Source: an uncultured Helicobacter sp.
GTDB lineage: Bacteria; Campylobacterota; Campylobacteria; Campylobacterales; Helicobacteraceae
NCBI RefSeq assembly: GCF_910577135.1
Contig: NZ_CAJTLL010000013.1
Coordinates: 43,332-56,613 of the forward strand
Reading direction: 5' to 3'
DNA length: 13,282 nt
Shown here: positions 1-12,000 of the stretch, piece by piece
How the letters are laid out: every line of letters begins with the position of its first letter
Numbering within the stretch: the stretch's first letter is position 1
Translations under genes and position numbers: made by a program
Notes under the pieces: generated by a model
Seen by the model: the letters and a program-made list of their open reading frames with translations, nothing else
What the model was told of the DNA's origin: nothing
Databases searched by the model: none

Positions 1-3000
1 GGGTAGTGATTCGCCCATTTTGTTTATTAGTGATTCCATTAGTAAAGGTACCCTCATTATGCAAAATGCCTACACTCCCCTCATTGTCAAAGGCATTAGT
101 TACTTGAGCGTTAGCTTTATTATTAAATTCAGTGAGCGTGGCATTTGGTTTGTTAAACACATCAGTGATTGTAGCGCTATTATCTACCTTAGTAATCTCT
201 CCGCTATTGTCAATTTGAGCTATATTGCTATTGTTAGTTATCGTGCCGATATTGCCATTTGTTTGATTAGTGATCCCCCCTGTAATCGTGCCATCATTGA
301 GGAGATTAGTTATCTTCCCACCGCCTTGATTGATAATGTTTCCGCTAATTTGCCCATCGGTATTGTTATTAAAGTTTTCTACCTTACCGGCATTGCTAAA
401 GGTATTATCCACTAGCCCATCATTATTAAATGTGGTGATCGTAGCGTCTTTTTCATTATTCAAGCTATTAATCGTAGCATTGTTGTTATTGGTAAATTGG
501 TTTATGGTTCCATTTGCTTGGTTGGTAAGGGTTGTAATCGTCCCGCTATTTTGTCCATTTTCGATAGTGCCGCTATTTGCTATTGCATCCATCGTGCCAT
601 TGGTTTGATTATTGAGATTCTTTAGCGTCCCGGCATTGGTGAGATTACCTACACTGCCTTGAGTGGCATTGCTAAAGTTATCGATTGTCCCGCCTGTTGC
701 ATTGGTAAGATTCTGCACTTCCCCGCCATTGTTGTTAAATGTTGTGAGTGTGCCGCTATTAGTGAAGTTTTCTACTACCCCATCAGTGGTATTATCAAAG
801 GTTGTAATAGTCCCTTTGTTATCCCCACCTCTAATCGTGCCTTCGTTATTTACTGAATCTATTTGAGCGGTTGTAGAGATATTGCTTAGGCTATCGATTG
901 TCCCATTTTGCTTATTCTCAATCGTAGTAATGGTGCTTTCATTCTCAATCTCTGTAATGGTGCCGCTATTATCGATAGTATCAAGGGTATTGCGGTTAAT
1001 AATCTTATTGATTTGTCCTTGAGCCTCATTGGTTAGCCCACCTGTGAGAGTGCCCTCATTAGTGAGAGTGCCTATATTTCCTGTGCCTGTGTTTGTGAGA
1101 TTGCTTAAAGTCCCTGTGTTTTGATTATTAAGATTAGTAATCGTGCCATCATTTCTAAAGTCAGCAGTCACACTTCCAGCATTATTAAATGTGCTAATGG
1201 TCGCTCCAGCTTCATTGCCCACTTCGCCTATGGTGGCATTTGCCTCATTACTAATCGTATTTATTGTCGCGCCATTTTCATTACTGATTTTATTGGTAAT
1301 CTCTCCTTTGTTTGTAATAGTATCGAGTTGAGCTTTATTGACAATATCACCTATGGTTCCCCCATTGGGGCTATTTGGATCTTTTGCTTCATTAGTGATA
1401 CCCCCTGTGAGCGTTCCCTCATTTGTAATCGTGCCTATGTTCCCTGTGCCGCTATTGGTGAGATTCTTCATAGTCCCGCCGGTAAGGTTATTTAAATCAG
1501 TGATACTTCCATTATTCGTAAAGTCATTTGTGATTGTCCCGCTATTATCTAATGTAGTGATACTCGCCCCATTATTGTTATTAAGGTCTGTGATTGTCCC
1601 TTGATTTTCAATTTCAGTTATATCGTTATGATTATCTATCGTGCCTATATTTCCGCCTGTTTGATTGGTAAGCTTCCCATCAAGCTGCCCCTCATTTTTA
1701 AGCGTCGTAATCGTGCCTGTGCCAGAGTTGGTAAGATTATGCAAGATTCCAGCAGTATTGTTATTAAGCGTCGTAATCGTGCCATTATTAGTAAAGTCAT
1801 TTGCTACTTCTTGATTATTGTCAAATGTCTCTATCGTGGCATTAGCATTATTGGTAAGCTCGGTAATAGTCGCATTATTTTCTACTTTTGTAATACTCCC
1901 GCTGTTATCGATTTTATCTAAGTCTTGGTTGTTGGTAATATTGCCGATTGTTCCGCCACTCTCATTGGTGATTCCCCTTGTGATTGTGCCATCATTGGTA
2001 ATGGCTTCAATAGTCCCGCTTTGTTTATTGGTAATGCCATTGGTAAATGTGCCATCATTGTCAATTTCCTTTATAGTGCCATAATTGGCAAATTCTTGTG
2101 TAACCTCACTATTTGTAGTATTTGCAAACTTATTAATCTCCGCTCCAGCATTATTAATCACTTCAGTAATGGTCGCATTATTGGTTACATCACCGATTGT
2201 CCCACTATTATCAATCTTATCAATGTTTTGATTATTTTCAATTTCTTTAATGTTTCCGTTATTTTCGTTTGTAATCCCCCCTACGAGTGTGCCATTATTG
2301 GTAAGTTTATCAATAGTCCCTGTTCCAGCATTGGTAAGATTATTGAGTGTCCCGCCTTGATTGTTATTAAGCGTCGTAATCGTGCCTCTATTGGTAAAGT
2401 CATTTTGCACCTGTGAATTATTATCAAATGTCCCTATCGTGGCATTGACTTCATTATTCAAAGTATCAATCGTAGCATTATTAGTAAATTGATTAATAGT
2501 CCCATCTGTGCTGTTCGTAAGGGTCGTAATATCGCCATCATTTCTCCCGTTTGTAAGCGTGCCGGTATTTATAATAGAATCTACTTGCCCATTGGTCTCA
2601 TTCCCAAATGTCGCTATCGTTCCGGCATTGATGAGTTCTCCTACACTACCTTGAGCAGCGTTGTTAAAGTCAGTTATTGTGCCACCTGTTGCGTTAGTGA
2701 GACGTGTTACCTCTCCCCCATTATTGTTAAAATCAGTTATCGTGCCAGAGTTAGTAAGCCCATTAACGACCCCATTGATATTATTATCAAATGTGGTAAT
2801 TGTCCCTTGGTTATTCCCGCCATTGATACTGCCCTCATTATTCACAGAATCCATTGTGCCGGTGGCGGTATTGTTTAGGTTAGTAATCGTCCCACCTTGC
2901 ATATTGTTAATATCTGTAATATTGGCAGTGTTATCAATCGTGGTAATCTCCCCGCTATTATCAATCTTAGCAAGTTGTTGATTATTTTGAATGGTAGTAA

Positions 3001-6000
3001 TGGTCGCGTTATTTTCATTTGTAATTCCTGTATTTATAGTCCCATCATTAGTAAGTGTAGTAATGGTCGCGCCATTTTTATTGGTAATACCTTGATCAAA
3101 TGTTCCGTTATTATTGTGGAGAGTATTCACTTGCCCTTGATTTTCAAAGGCATTTGTTACATTGCCTTGATTGTCAATCTTGTCAATCGTGGCGTTTTGG
3201 TTATTGGTAATCGTGGTTATTGTGCTGTTATTTTGGTTAGTAATTGTGCCAATATTTGCATCTGCTTGGTTGATGATTTCTGTTAGGGTTGCGCCATTTT
3301 CATTAGAGATAGAGGTAATTTCTCCACTATTATTAATGTTTGCTAAGTCATTTTTATTAATGATGTGATCTATCTTTCCGCCATCAGGAGTTGTGCCTTT
3401 TTGGTTAGTAATGCCTCCTGTGAGTGTGCCTTCATTGGTGAGTGTGTCTATATGCCCAGTTCCAGAGTTGGTAAGATTACTTAGGCTTCCTGTGGTTTCA
3501 TTATTAAGGGTAGTAATCGTGCCATCGTTGGTAAAGTCATTATGCACAGTTCCAGCGTTAGTAAAGGTCTCAATGGTTGAATCTACTGCATTGGTAATAT
3601 CTGTAATATCTCCTGTGCTTTGGTTATTAATCGTAGTAATGGTTGCACCCGATTCATTGGCGATAGAAGTAATAGTTCCGGCGTTATTTATCGTATCTAA
3701 GTCGTTTCTATTCATAATGCTATCAATTTGTGCGTTTGTCTCATTGGTAATCCCACCTGTGAGTGTGCCTTCATTGGTTAGAGTGCCGATACTTGCATTG
3801 GTGGCATTGGTAAGATTATTCATACTTCCTGTGGCATTGTTATTAAGCGTAGTTATTTGCCCCTCATTTCTAAAATCATTTGTTACGCTTCCGCTATTAT
3901 CAAACACATCTATTTGCCCGGTGGCATTGTTATTGAGGTTAGTAATCGTCCCACCCTCTTGATTATCTATCCTTGTAATGTTGCTAGAGTTATCAATTGT
4001 GCCTATTGTGCCCCCATTTTCATTGGTAAGAGTGCCATTGAGTGTGCCCTCATTTTTGAGAGTGCCTATGTTACCTGTCCCGGCGTTGGTTACATCATTC
4101 AATGTTCCGCCGGTATTATTATTGAGATTATCTATTGTTCCCTCGTTTGTAAAGGCATTAGTTACGTTGCCTTGATTATCAAAAGTCTCTATCTTTGCAT
4201 TTGCAACGTTAGTAAGTTCAGTTATCGTAGCATTGTTATCTACCTTTGTAATGTTCCCACTATTATCTATCTTATCTATATTTTGGTTATTCGTAATCGT
4301 GCCAATCTCCCCGCCACTTTCATTAGTGATACCATTAGTAATTGTGCCATCATTGGTAAGGTCAGTAATCGCCCCACCATTTTTATTGGTGATGCCTTGA
4401 TCAAATGCCCCTTGATTATTTAATGTAGTAACCGTGCCTTCGTTATTAAATTCATTGGTTACCCTGCCTTGGGTTTGATTACTAAATTCATTTATAGTCG
4501 CGTTAGCTTTATTAAACACATCTGTAATCGTGGCGTTATTATCTACTTTGGTGATTGTGCCAGAGTTATCAATCTCTGTAATATCGCTATTATTCGTAAT
4601 CGTGCCAATCTCCCCGCCACTTTCATTAGTAATCCCGCCAGTAATGGTGCCATTATTAGTAAGATTATCTATCACACCGCTATTTTGGTTAATAATATCT
4701 CCGGTGATTTGCCCTCCAGTATTGTTATTAAAGTTTTCTACTTTCCCCGCATTGCTAAAGGTATTATCAATGCGCCCACTATTATCAAATGTCTTTATCG
4801 TGCCATCTTGTTGATTATTCAAATTATTAATCGTAGCATTATTAGTAAAGTTCTCTATAGTTCCATTGGCAGCATTGGTAAGGTTAGTTATATCTCCCTC
4901 ATTTGTCCCATTAGTAATCGTTCCTGTATTGGTGATTGTCTCAATTTGGGCGTTGGTTTGGTTATTAAGATTATTCATTGTCCCAGCGTTACTAAGATTC
5001 TCTACCCGCCCTTGGGTGCTATTAGTGAAATTATTGATTGTCCCATTTTGTGCGTTAGTGATAGTTCGCACTTCTCCGCCATTATTATTAAAGTTTGTGA
5101 GTGTGCCACTATTGGTAAAATCCTCTACTACCCCTGCTGTCTCGTTATTAAAATCTGTGATTGTCCCCTCATTATTCCCGCCTCTAATCGTGCCTGTATT
5201 ATTGATAGAATCTATTGTAGCTGCGGCGTCTGTGTTATTAAGGTTTTCAATAGTACCGCTGTTATTGATATCTGTAATGCTAGAGGTATTATTCACATCA
5301 GTAATATTGCCTTGGTTATCGATACTCGCTAGGTTGTTATTGTTATTAATCGTAGTAATCGTGGCATTTGCTTCATTGGTAATCCCGCCAGTAATCGTAT
5401 TATTATTGGTAATATCAGTGATACTCCCGCCATCCTTATTGGTGATACCATCTTGGAAAGTGCCATCATTGGTAATCGTCCCGACATTACCCTCATTTTC
5501 AAATTTATTAGTAATCGTGCCATCATTATCAATGCTATTAATGGTAGCTCCTTGATTATTTGTAATAGTCTCTATCGTGCTACCTTGTTTGTTATTCATA
5601 CTATCAATAGTCGCGCCATTATTATTAGTAACCTCTGTGATGGTGGCATTATTATCGTTGTTGATCGTGGTAATGTTCCCGCTATTATCAATGCCCTCTA
5701 AGTCATTATTATTATTAATCGTGCCGATAGTCCCGCCATTTTGTGAGCCTTGCGCTCGGGCTTCATTGGTAATCTTCCCGGTGAGAGAGCCATCATTGGT
5801 GATTGTGCCTATGTTACCCGTGCCGGTATTAGTGAGATTATTCATCTCTCCAGTGGCTTGATTATGCAGTGTGGTTATAGTCCCCTCATTTCTAAAGTCA
5901 TTGGTAATTTCTCCAGCGTTATTGATAGTATCAATACGCGCTCCGTCATTATTAGTAATATCTGTTATCGTGCCGCGATTTTCATTGGTTATCGTGCCAA

Positions 6001-9000
6001 GCGTGGCGTTATTTTCAATCTTAGTGATAGTGCCTTGGTCTTTATTGGTGATTCCCCCATTGAGCGTGCCATCATTCGTAAGTGTGCCAATATTTGCTCC
6101 ACTTGCATTGGTGAGATTATTCATTGTCCCACCAGTTTGGTTATTGAGTGTGGTAATAGTGCCCTCATTGGTGAAGTCATTTGTGATTGTTCCGGTGTTA
6201 TTGAGCGTAGTAATAGTGCCTGTGGTTTGATTATTTAAATCATCTATTGTGCCTTGATTCTCAATCTGGGTTATAGTGCTGTGATTATCAATCGTGTCAA
6301 TAGTGCCACCATTTTCATTAGTGAGCGTGCCATTGAGGTTTCCCTCATTTTTGAGAGTGCCTATGTTACCGCTCCCAGCGTTGGTGAGATTATTTAATGT
6401 CGCGCCTTGATTGTTATTGAGCGTAGTAATAGTCCCCTCATTTCTAAAGTCATTGGTTACTTCATCATTATTGTTAAATGTGCCAATAGTAGCACCCTGA
6501 TTATTAGTGAGCTCTGTAATCGTAGCATTATTTTCTATCTCTGTAATCGTGCCAGAGTTGCGAATATTGCTTATATCTTGATTATTTTCAATTTTGCCAA
6601 TATTCCCTTGGGATTCATTGGTAATCCCTCCAGTGATACTCCCATCATTTGTAATCGTAGTGATACTCCCGCCATCCTTATTGGTGATACCATTTTGGAA
6701 GTCTCCGGTGTTATTTATTGTGCTTACATTTCCTTGATTTTCAAAGGCATTAGTTATATTCCCGGCATTGGCTATCTCTGTGATAGTTGCACCATTTTCA
6801 TTGTTAAGCGTTGTAATCGTATTGTTGGCGGTGTTATCGATTTTTGTAATTGTGCCGCCATTTTGGTTATTAATCGTAGTAATAGTGGCATTATTTTCAA
6901 TAGTGCCTATATTACCGGTATTTTCAATTTGTGAGAGGTCATTATTACTGATGATAGTGGTAATTGTGCCGCCATTTTCGTTGGTGATACCCCCACCTAT
7001 GATTTCCCCATCATTTTTAATCGTAGTAATCTCTCCGCCATTTTGATTAATGATATTGCCATTAATGCGCCCATCGGTATTGTTATTAAAAGCCTCTACC
7101 TTCCCGGCATTGCTAAAGGTATTATCAATCAATCCATCATTATTAAAGGTTGTAATAGTTGCCCCGGCGTTGTTATTAAGGTTAGTAATCGTAGCGTTAT
7201 TGTTATTGGTAAATTGGTCGATAGTCCCGCCATTTTGGTTATCCAGCGTCGTAATCGTGCCGCGATTTTGTCCATTTTCGATAGTGCCCGTATTTCCTAT
7301 TGTATCGATTTGCCCTTGGAGTTCATTATTGAGATTCTTGAGTGTCCCGGCGTTACTAAGATTATTTACACTACCTTGAGCAGCGTTAGTAAAGTCAGCT
7401 ATCGTGCCTGCGGCTGCATTGGTAAGATTCTGCACTTCACCACCATTGTTATTAAAGCTATTGATTTGAGAGCTGTTTGTGAAGTTCTCCACAACGCCAT
7501 TACTAGTATTATCAAATGTGGTAATAGTCCCTTGGTTATCCCCACCTTTAATCGTGCCATCATTGCTAATAGTCCCCATTGTAGCGTTTGCAGCAATGTT
7601 ATTCAAATTTTCTATTGTCCCGCCTTGCTTATTCTCAATATCAGTGATATTTGCGCTATTATCTACCTTTGTAATCTCCCCGCTATTATCTATCTTATCT
7701 ATATCTTGGTTATTGGTAATCGTGCCAATAGTCCCGCCACTCTCATTTGTGATTCCCACATTTATAGTGCCATCATTAGTAAGCTCTGTGATAGTCGCAC
7801 CATTTTGATTGGTAATGCCTTGATTAAATGTTCCGTTACTATTGTGGAGATTGGTTACACTACCTTGATTGTCAAAGGCATTGGTTACACTACCTTGGTT
7901 GTCAATCTTATCAATCGTGGCGTTTTGGTTATTGGTAATGGTGGTTATCGTGCTTCCTGTGGTATTGGTAAGAGTGCCAATGTTACCATCGGTGTTGTTT
8001 GTAATGTCTGTAATGGTGGAGTTATTCTCATTGCTAATGCTTGTTATCTCGCCGCTATTCTCAATCCCTGCGAGATTATTTTTATTAATGATATTATCGA
8101 TTGTCCCACCATTTTGGGTATTAGGGTCTTTGGCTTCATTGGTAATCTTACCTGTGAGGTTTCCCTCGTTAGTGAGAGTCCCTATATGCCCAGTCCCAGA
8201 GTTGGTAAGATTATTTAAAGTCCCGCCATTTAGGTTATTAAGATTGGTTATCTCTCCATTATTTGTAAAGTCATTTTGCACGATTCCAGCATTATCAAAT
8301 GTAGTAATGCTAGCATTTGCTTGATTTTCTACTTCTTGTATGCTCCCACCAGCTTGGTTATCGATTTTTGTAATGCTTGCATTGCTTTCATTGGTGATTT
8401 TATTATTAATGCTCCCTCTATTTGTAATCGTATCAAGTGTGGCTTTATTAATAATATCATCGATTTGTGCGTTAGTTTCGTTTGTAATCCCGCCATTAAG
8501 TGTGCCCTCATTGGTTAGAGTGCCAATACTTGCATTGGTAGCATTGGTAAGATTATTCATACTTCCTGTGGCATTGTTATTTAAGGTTATGATTTCTCCA
8601 TTATTAGTAAAGTCATTGGTTACTTCCCCGCTATTATCAAAGGTCGTAATACTCGCATTAGCTTTATTGTCAATATTGGTAATCACCCCGCCATTTTGGT
8701 TGGTAATAGTCGTAATATTCGCGCTATTATCGATATTGGTGATTGTGCCGGTATTATCTATACCATCTATATCGCTGTTATTGGTGATTGTCCCAATGTT
8801 CCCACCAGATTCATTTGTAAGTGTCCCTGCGAGATTCCCTTCATTAGTAATATTATCAATGCTTCCGGTGCTGGAGTTGGTTAAGCCATTCATCGTTCCA
8901 CTAGTATTATTGTTAAGATTGGTTATCTCTCCTTTATTAGTAAAAGGATTGGTGATTGTCCCAGAGTTATCTAATGTGGTTATCTTTGCGCCATCTTCAT

Positions 9001-12000
9001 TGGTTAAATCCGTAATTGTGGCATTTTGTTGATTCTCTATCTGCCCTATCTCTCCGGCATTATTATTAATATTAGTGATAGTGGAGGTATTAGTGATAGA
9101 ATTGATATTACCCTCATTTGTGATACTTGAGAGGTTATTGTTATTGGCAATAGTAGTAATGCTCCCGCCAGATTCGTTAGTGATACCATTGGTAATAGTG
9201 CCATCATTAGTAAGTGTGCCTATATTCCCACCATTTTGGTTGGTAATCCCTGCATCAAAGCTCGCTCCAGTATTATTATTAAGCGTATCTACCGTCCCGG
9301 CATTTTCAAAGGCATTAGTGATACTCCCGCTATTTTCTAGCGTAGTAATTGTGCCTTGCGCGGTATTATTAATGCTCTCTATCGTGTTACCGGTAGTGTT
9401 ATCAATAGTGCTTATTGTGCCAGAATTTGTAATATCAGTAATAGTATTATTATTATTTACACTTGTAATCTCCCCAGAGTTATTGATAGACGAGAGAGCG
9501 GAGTTATTCTCAATCGTAGTAATTTGTGCATTTTGTTCATTAGTAATGCCATTAGTAATCGTGCCATCATTATTTATCGTGGTGATTTCCCCACCGCTCT
9601 TATTATTTATCTCATTAAAGGTTCCGGTATTTTCAATAGTGGTTACTTGCCCTTGGTTATCAAAGGCATTGGTTACATTACCTTTATTATCGATAGTATT
9701 AATTGTGCCATTATTTGCGTTAGTGATAGTATCGATTGTCCCTTGGGCTTCATTATTAAGATTCGTTACATTCCCGTTTGCTTGGTTATTAAAAGTATTA
9801 ATTTGGGAGTTATTAGTTACATTCTCCATCGTAGCGGAGTTATTGACATTGTCAATCGTGGCATTATTGGTGAGCGTTTCAAAGGTCGCGCCATTGCTAT
9901 TATTGATAGCAGCGATATTTCCTCCGGCATTGTTATTAAAGGTCTCCACTCTTGCAGTATTTCCGGTGTTGGTTAAATTTGTTATCGTGCCTTCATTGCT
10001 CCCTGTGGTAATTGTGCCGGTATTAGTGATTGTCTCCATTGTAGCGGTGTTTTGATTATTAAGATTAGTAAGACTCCCAGCGTTATTAAGATTCTCTACT
10101 CTCCCTTGTGTGGCATTGGTAAAGTCAGTTATCGTGCCACCTGTTGCGTTAGTGATAGTTTGCACTTCGCCGCCATTGTTGTTAAAGTTATTGATTTGAT
10201 TGTTATTCGTGTAGTTTTCTACGACACCATCAATTTCATTATTAAAATCTGTGATTGTCCCCTCATTATTCCCGTCTTTTATCGTGCCTGTATTATCAAC
10301 AGAATTTATTGTAGCTGCCGCAATTGTGTTATTAAGATTTGCTATCTCTCCACCATTTTTATTCTCCACTCGCTGTATTTGAGCGGCATTATTCACATCG
10401 TTAATATTCCCGCTATTATCGATAAAGTCAATATTTTGGCGATTATTGATTGTTCCTATCGTGCCTTTATCTGCGCCATTTGCTTCATTGGTAATCCCTC
10501 CGGTGAGATTCCCATCATTATTAAGCGTAACAATGCTCCCTGTGGCATTATTATGGAGATTATTAATGGTGCCGTTATTTTCATTATTAAGCGTAACAAT
10601 GCTCCCGGCATTTTGGAAGTCATTAGTGATATTGCCAGAGTTATCCAGTGTGGTGATAAGGGCATTTTGCCTATTGAATAGTTCCGTAATAGTGCTATTA
10701 TTATCCAACGTTGTAATCTCTCCGCTATTATCGACTTTAGGAAGTTGCTGATTATTGGTTAATGTACCGATCTCCCCACCGCTCTCATTAGTGATTCCAT
10801 TAGTAATCGTGCCATCATTGGTAAGATTAGTGATCTCCCCACCGCTCTTATTGGTGATACCATCTTGGAAAGAGCCGCCATTTTGGTTATTAAGGCTAGT
10901 TACATTTCCCTCATTTTCAAAGGCGTTTGTTACACTTCCGGAGTTATTGAGCGTTGTGATATTCGCTCCGGCATCATTGGTTAAAGTGCTAATCGTGCTA
11001 TTAGCATTATTGCTGATAGTGTCTATTGTCGCGCCTTGATTGTTGGTAAGAGAAGTAATCGTTTGATTATTATTAATAGTCGTTACGTTCCCGCTATTGT
11101 TGATATCGCTAATGGTATTGTTATTCGTAATAGTGTCAATAGTTGCATTTGCATTATTGGTAATAGTCGTAGTTGTCGTGGTGTTTTCTATCTCTGTTAT
11201 CGTGCCGCTATTGGTGATAGAATCAAGAGCTGTGGTGCTTTGTTGAATGATTTTAGTTATACTCCCGCCATTTTGATTAGTAATCCCACCTGTGAGCGTG
11301 CCATTATTGGTAAGCGTGCCTATATTTCCCGTGCCAGAGTTTGTGAGGTTAAGTAAGATCCCTATGCTTTGGTTATTAAGAGCAGTGATAGTCCCATCGT
11401 TTGTGAAGTCATTGGTTACATTCCCGCTATTATCAAGGGTCGTTATGGTCGCTCCTGTTTGATTTTGCAAGGTATCTATCGTGTTTTGATTATCTATCCT
11501 TGTGATTGTTCCGGCTTGGTTATCAAGGGAGTCAATCTTATTGGTATTTGTAATTGTTCCCATTGTGCCGGTATTTGTGGCATTTTGCACTGAGCTATTA
11601 TTCGTAAAGGTTTGAAAGTTACCTCCGCTGTTGGTAAGATTTGCTATATCCCCGCCATTATTATTTGTAAAGTCAGCTATCGTGCCTCCCGTGTCGTTGG
11701 TAAGGTCAGTTATACTCCCGCTATTTTGCCCATTAGTCATCGTGCCAGTATTGGTGATACTATCGATTGAGCCATTAGTTTGATTATTGAAGTTGGTTAA
11801 AGTCCCAGCATTCTCCAGCGTAGTAACACTACCCTGTGTATTATTGGTAAAGGTAGCTATGCTCCCCCCATTAGCGTTGGTAAAGGTATCGACACTCCCA
11901 CCATTATTATTAAAGTTCTGTATTTGCCCTCCACTTTGGTTAGTGAAGTCATTTATATTCCCGGTAGATTCATTATTCAAGGTAGTTATCTGTCCAGAGT

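Larger units (their letters stand above)
842..2833 (-). repeat. Variant super-repeat, module order B-A-A-A-A (664 codons)
   Basis: After B (2833-2519) come four A modules (2404-2264, 1801-1661, 1528-1388, 1165-1025) with no clear E or C module. It is about 120 codons shorter than the canonical copies. The next B begins at 841. The missing E and C modules suggest deletion or exchange during the history of the array. Confidence 0.75.
2834..5194 (-). repeat. Canonical super-repeat copy, module order B-E-C-A-A-A-C (787 codons)
   Basis: In protein order: B (5194-4880), E (4768-4685), C (4456-4382), three A modules (4159-4019, 3880-3740, 3541-3401) and C (3154-3077). It is one codon shorter than the preceding copy. 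The third A module again ends in an insert, here with a Thr-Thr-Pro-Asp-Gly core. Equal order and length in two neighbours indicate tandem duplication of a block of about 2.36 kb. Confidence 0.85.
326..7126 (-). repeat. E module family: 3 copies, each exactly 84 nt (28 codons)
   Basis: Starts DNTFSNAGKVE, continues with FNNNTxGxI and ends IINQ. Copies at 326-409, 4685-4768 and 7043-7126. Each follows a B module after a spacer of 111-117 nt. B copies 2, 5 and 6 lack a clear E in that place, although a partial E-like stretch follows copy 5. Confidence 0.8.
5195..7558 (-). repeat. Canonical super-repeat copy, module order B-E-C-A-A-A-C (788 codons)
   Basis: Read from 7558 downward it contains B (7558-7244), E (7126-7043), C (6751-6677), three A modules (6454-6314, 6181-6041, 5902-5762) and C (5509-5435). 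The next B starts at 5194. The third A is followed by an Ala/Gln/Ser-rich insert. The same order and nearly the same length recur in the following 2,361 nt. The module boundaries were set by me from recurring motifs, so the choice of B as first element is arbitrary. Confidence 0.85.
7559..10288 (-). repeat. Variant super-repeat, module order B-C-C-A-A-A-C (910 codons)
   Basis: Contains B (10288-9974), a weak E-like stretch right after it (about 9970-9900, VETFNNNAGG), two C-like modules (9670-9599 and 9316-9236), A modules at 8950-8810, 8617-8477 and 8275-8135, and C at 7882-7805. It is about 122 codons longer than the two canonical copies, because of the extra units between B and the first A. 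Confidence 0.75.
23..10927 (-). repeat. C module family: 9 dispersed copies of 24-27 codons
   Basis: Pattern N-[AKE]-F-x-N-x-G-x-V-x-x-L, then N-x-G-x-F-x-x-G-I-T-N-[KQ], usually followed by a Gly-Gly or Gly-Ala unit. Copies: 23-97, 3077-3154, 4382-4456, 5435-5509, 6677-6751, 7805-7882, 9236-9316, 9599-9670 and 10847-10927. They sit before B and before the A triplets, so they mark the borders between larger blocks. The copy at 9599-9670 is degenerate (FNEINNK in place of FxxGITNK). Confidence 0.75.

Noticed and set aside
275..280. Phase-variation tract (poly-C runs near 275, 2276 and 11864)
   Set aside because: The longest run seen is six C. All encode Gly-Gly units in frame, and no long homopolymer or short tandem tract that would slip easily was found.
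818..841. RTX calcium-binding nonapeptide, suggested by GGDN at the start of B modules
   Set aside because: The motif occurs once per B module and is not in tandem GGxGxDxUx form; other B copies have GGNN, DGNN or QGSN.
5329..5532. Short minus-strand open frames in another frame (also 7399-7596, 8329-8511, 10456-10665)
   Set aside because: They are nested out of frame inside the giant gene, 60-69 codons long, with Met/Leu/Ile/Arg-rich low-complexity products typical of frame-shifted repeat DNA.
7043..8218. Long plus-strand open frames, the largest 391 codons, with others at 4469-5332 and 9075-10055
   Set aside because: They lie opposite the minus-strand repeat gene. Codons such as AAT, ACT, ATT and GGC read backwards as ATT, AGT, AAT and GCC, so the opposite strand rarely meets a stop. 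Their products are scrambled mirrors of the repeat and have no ribosome site or family pattern.
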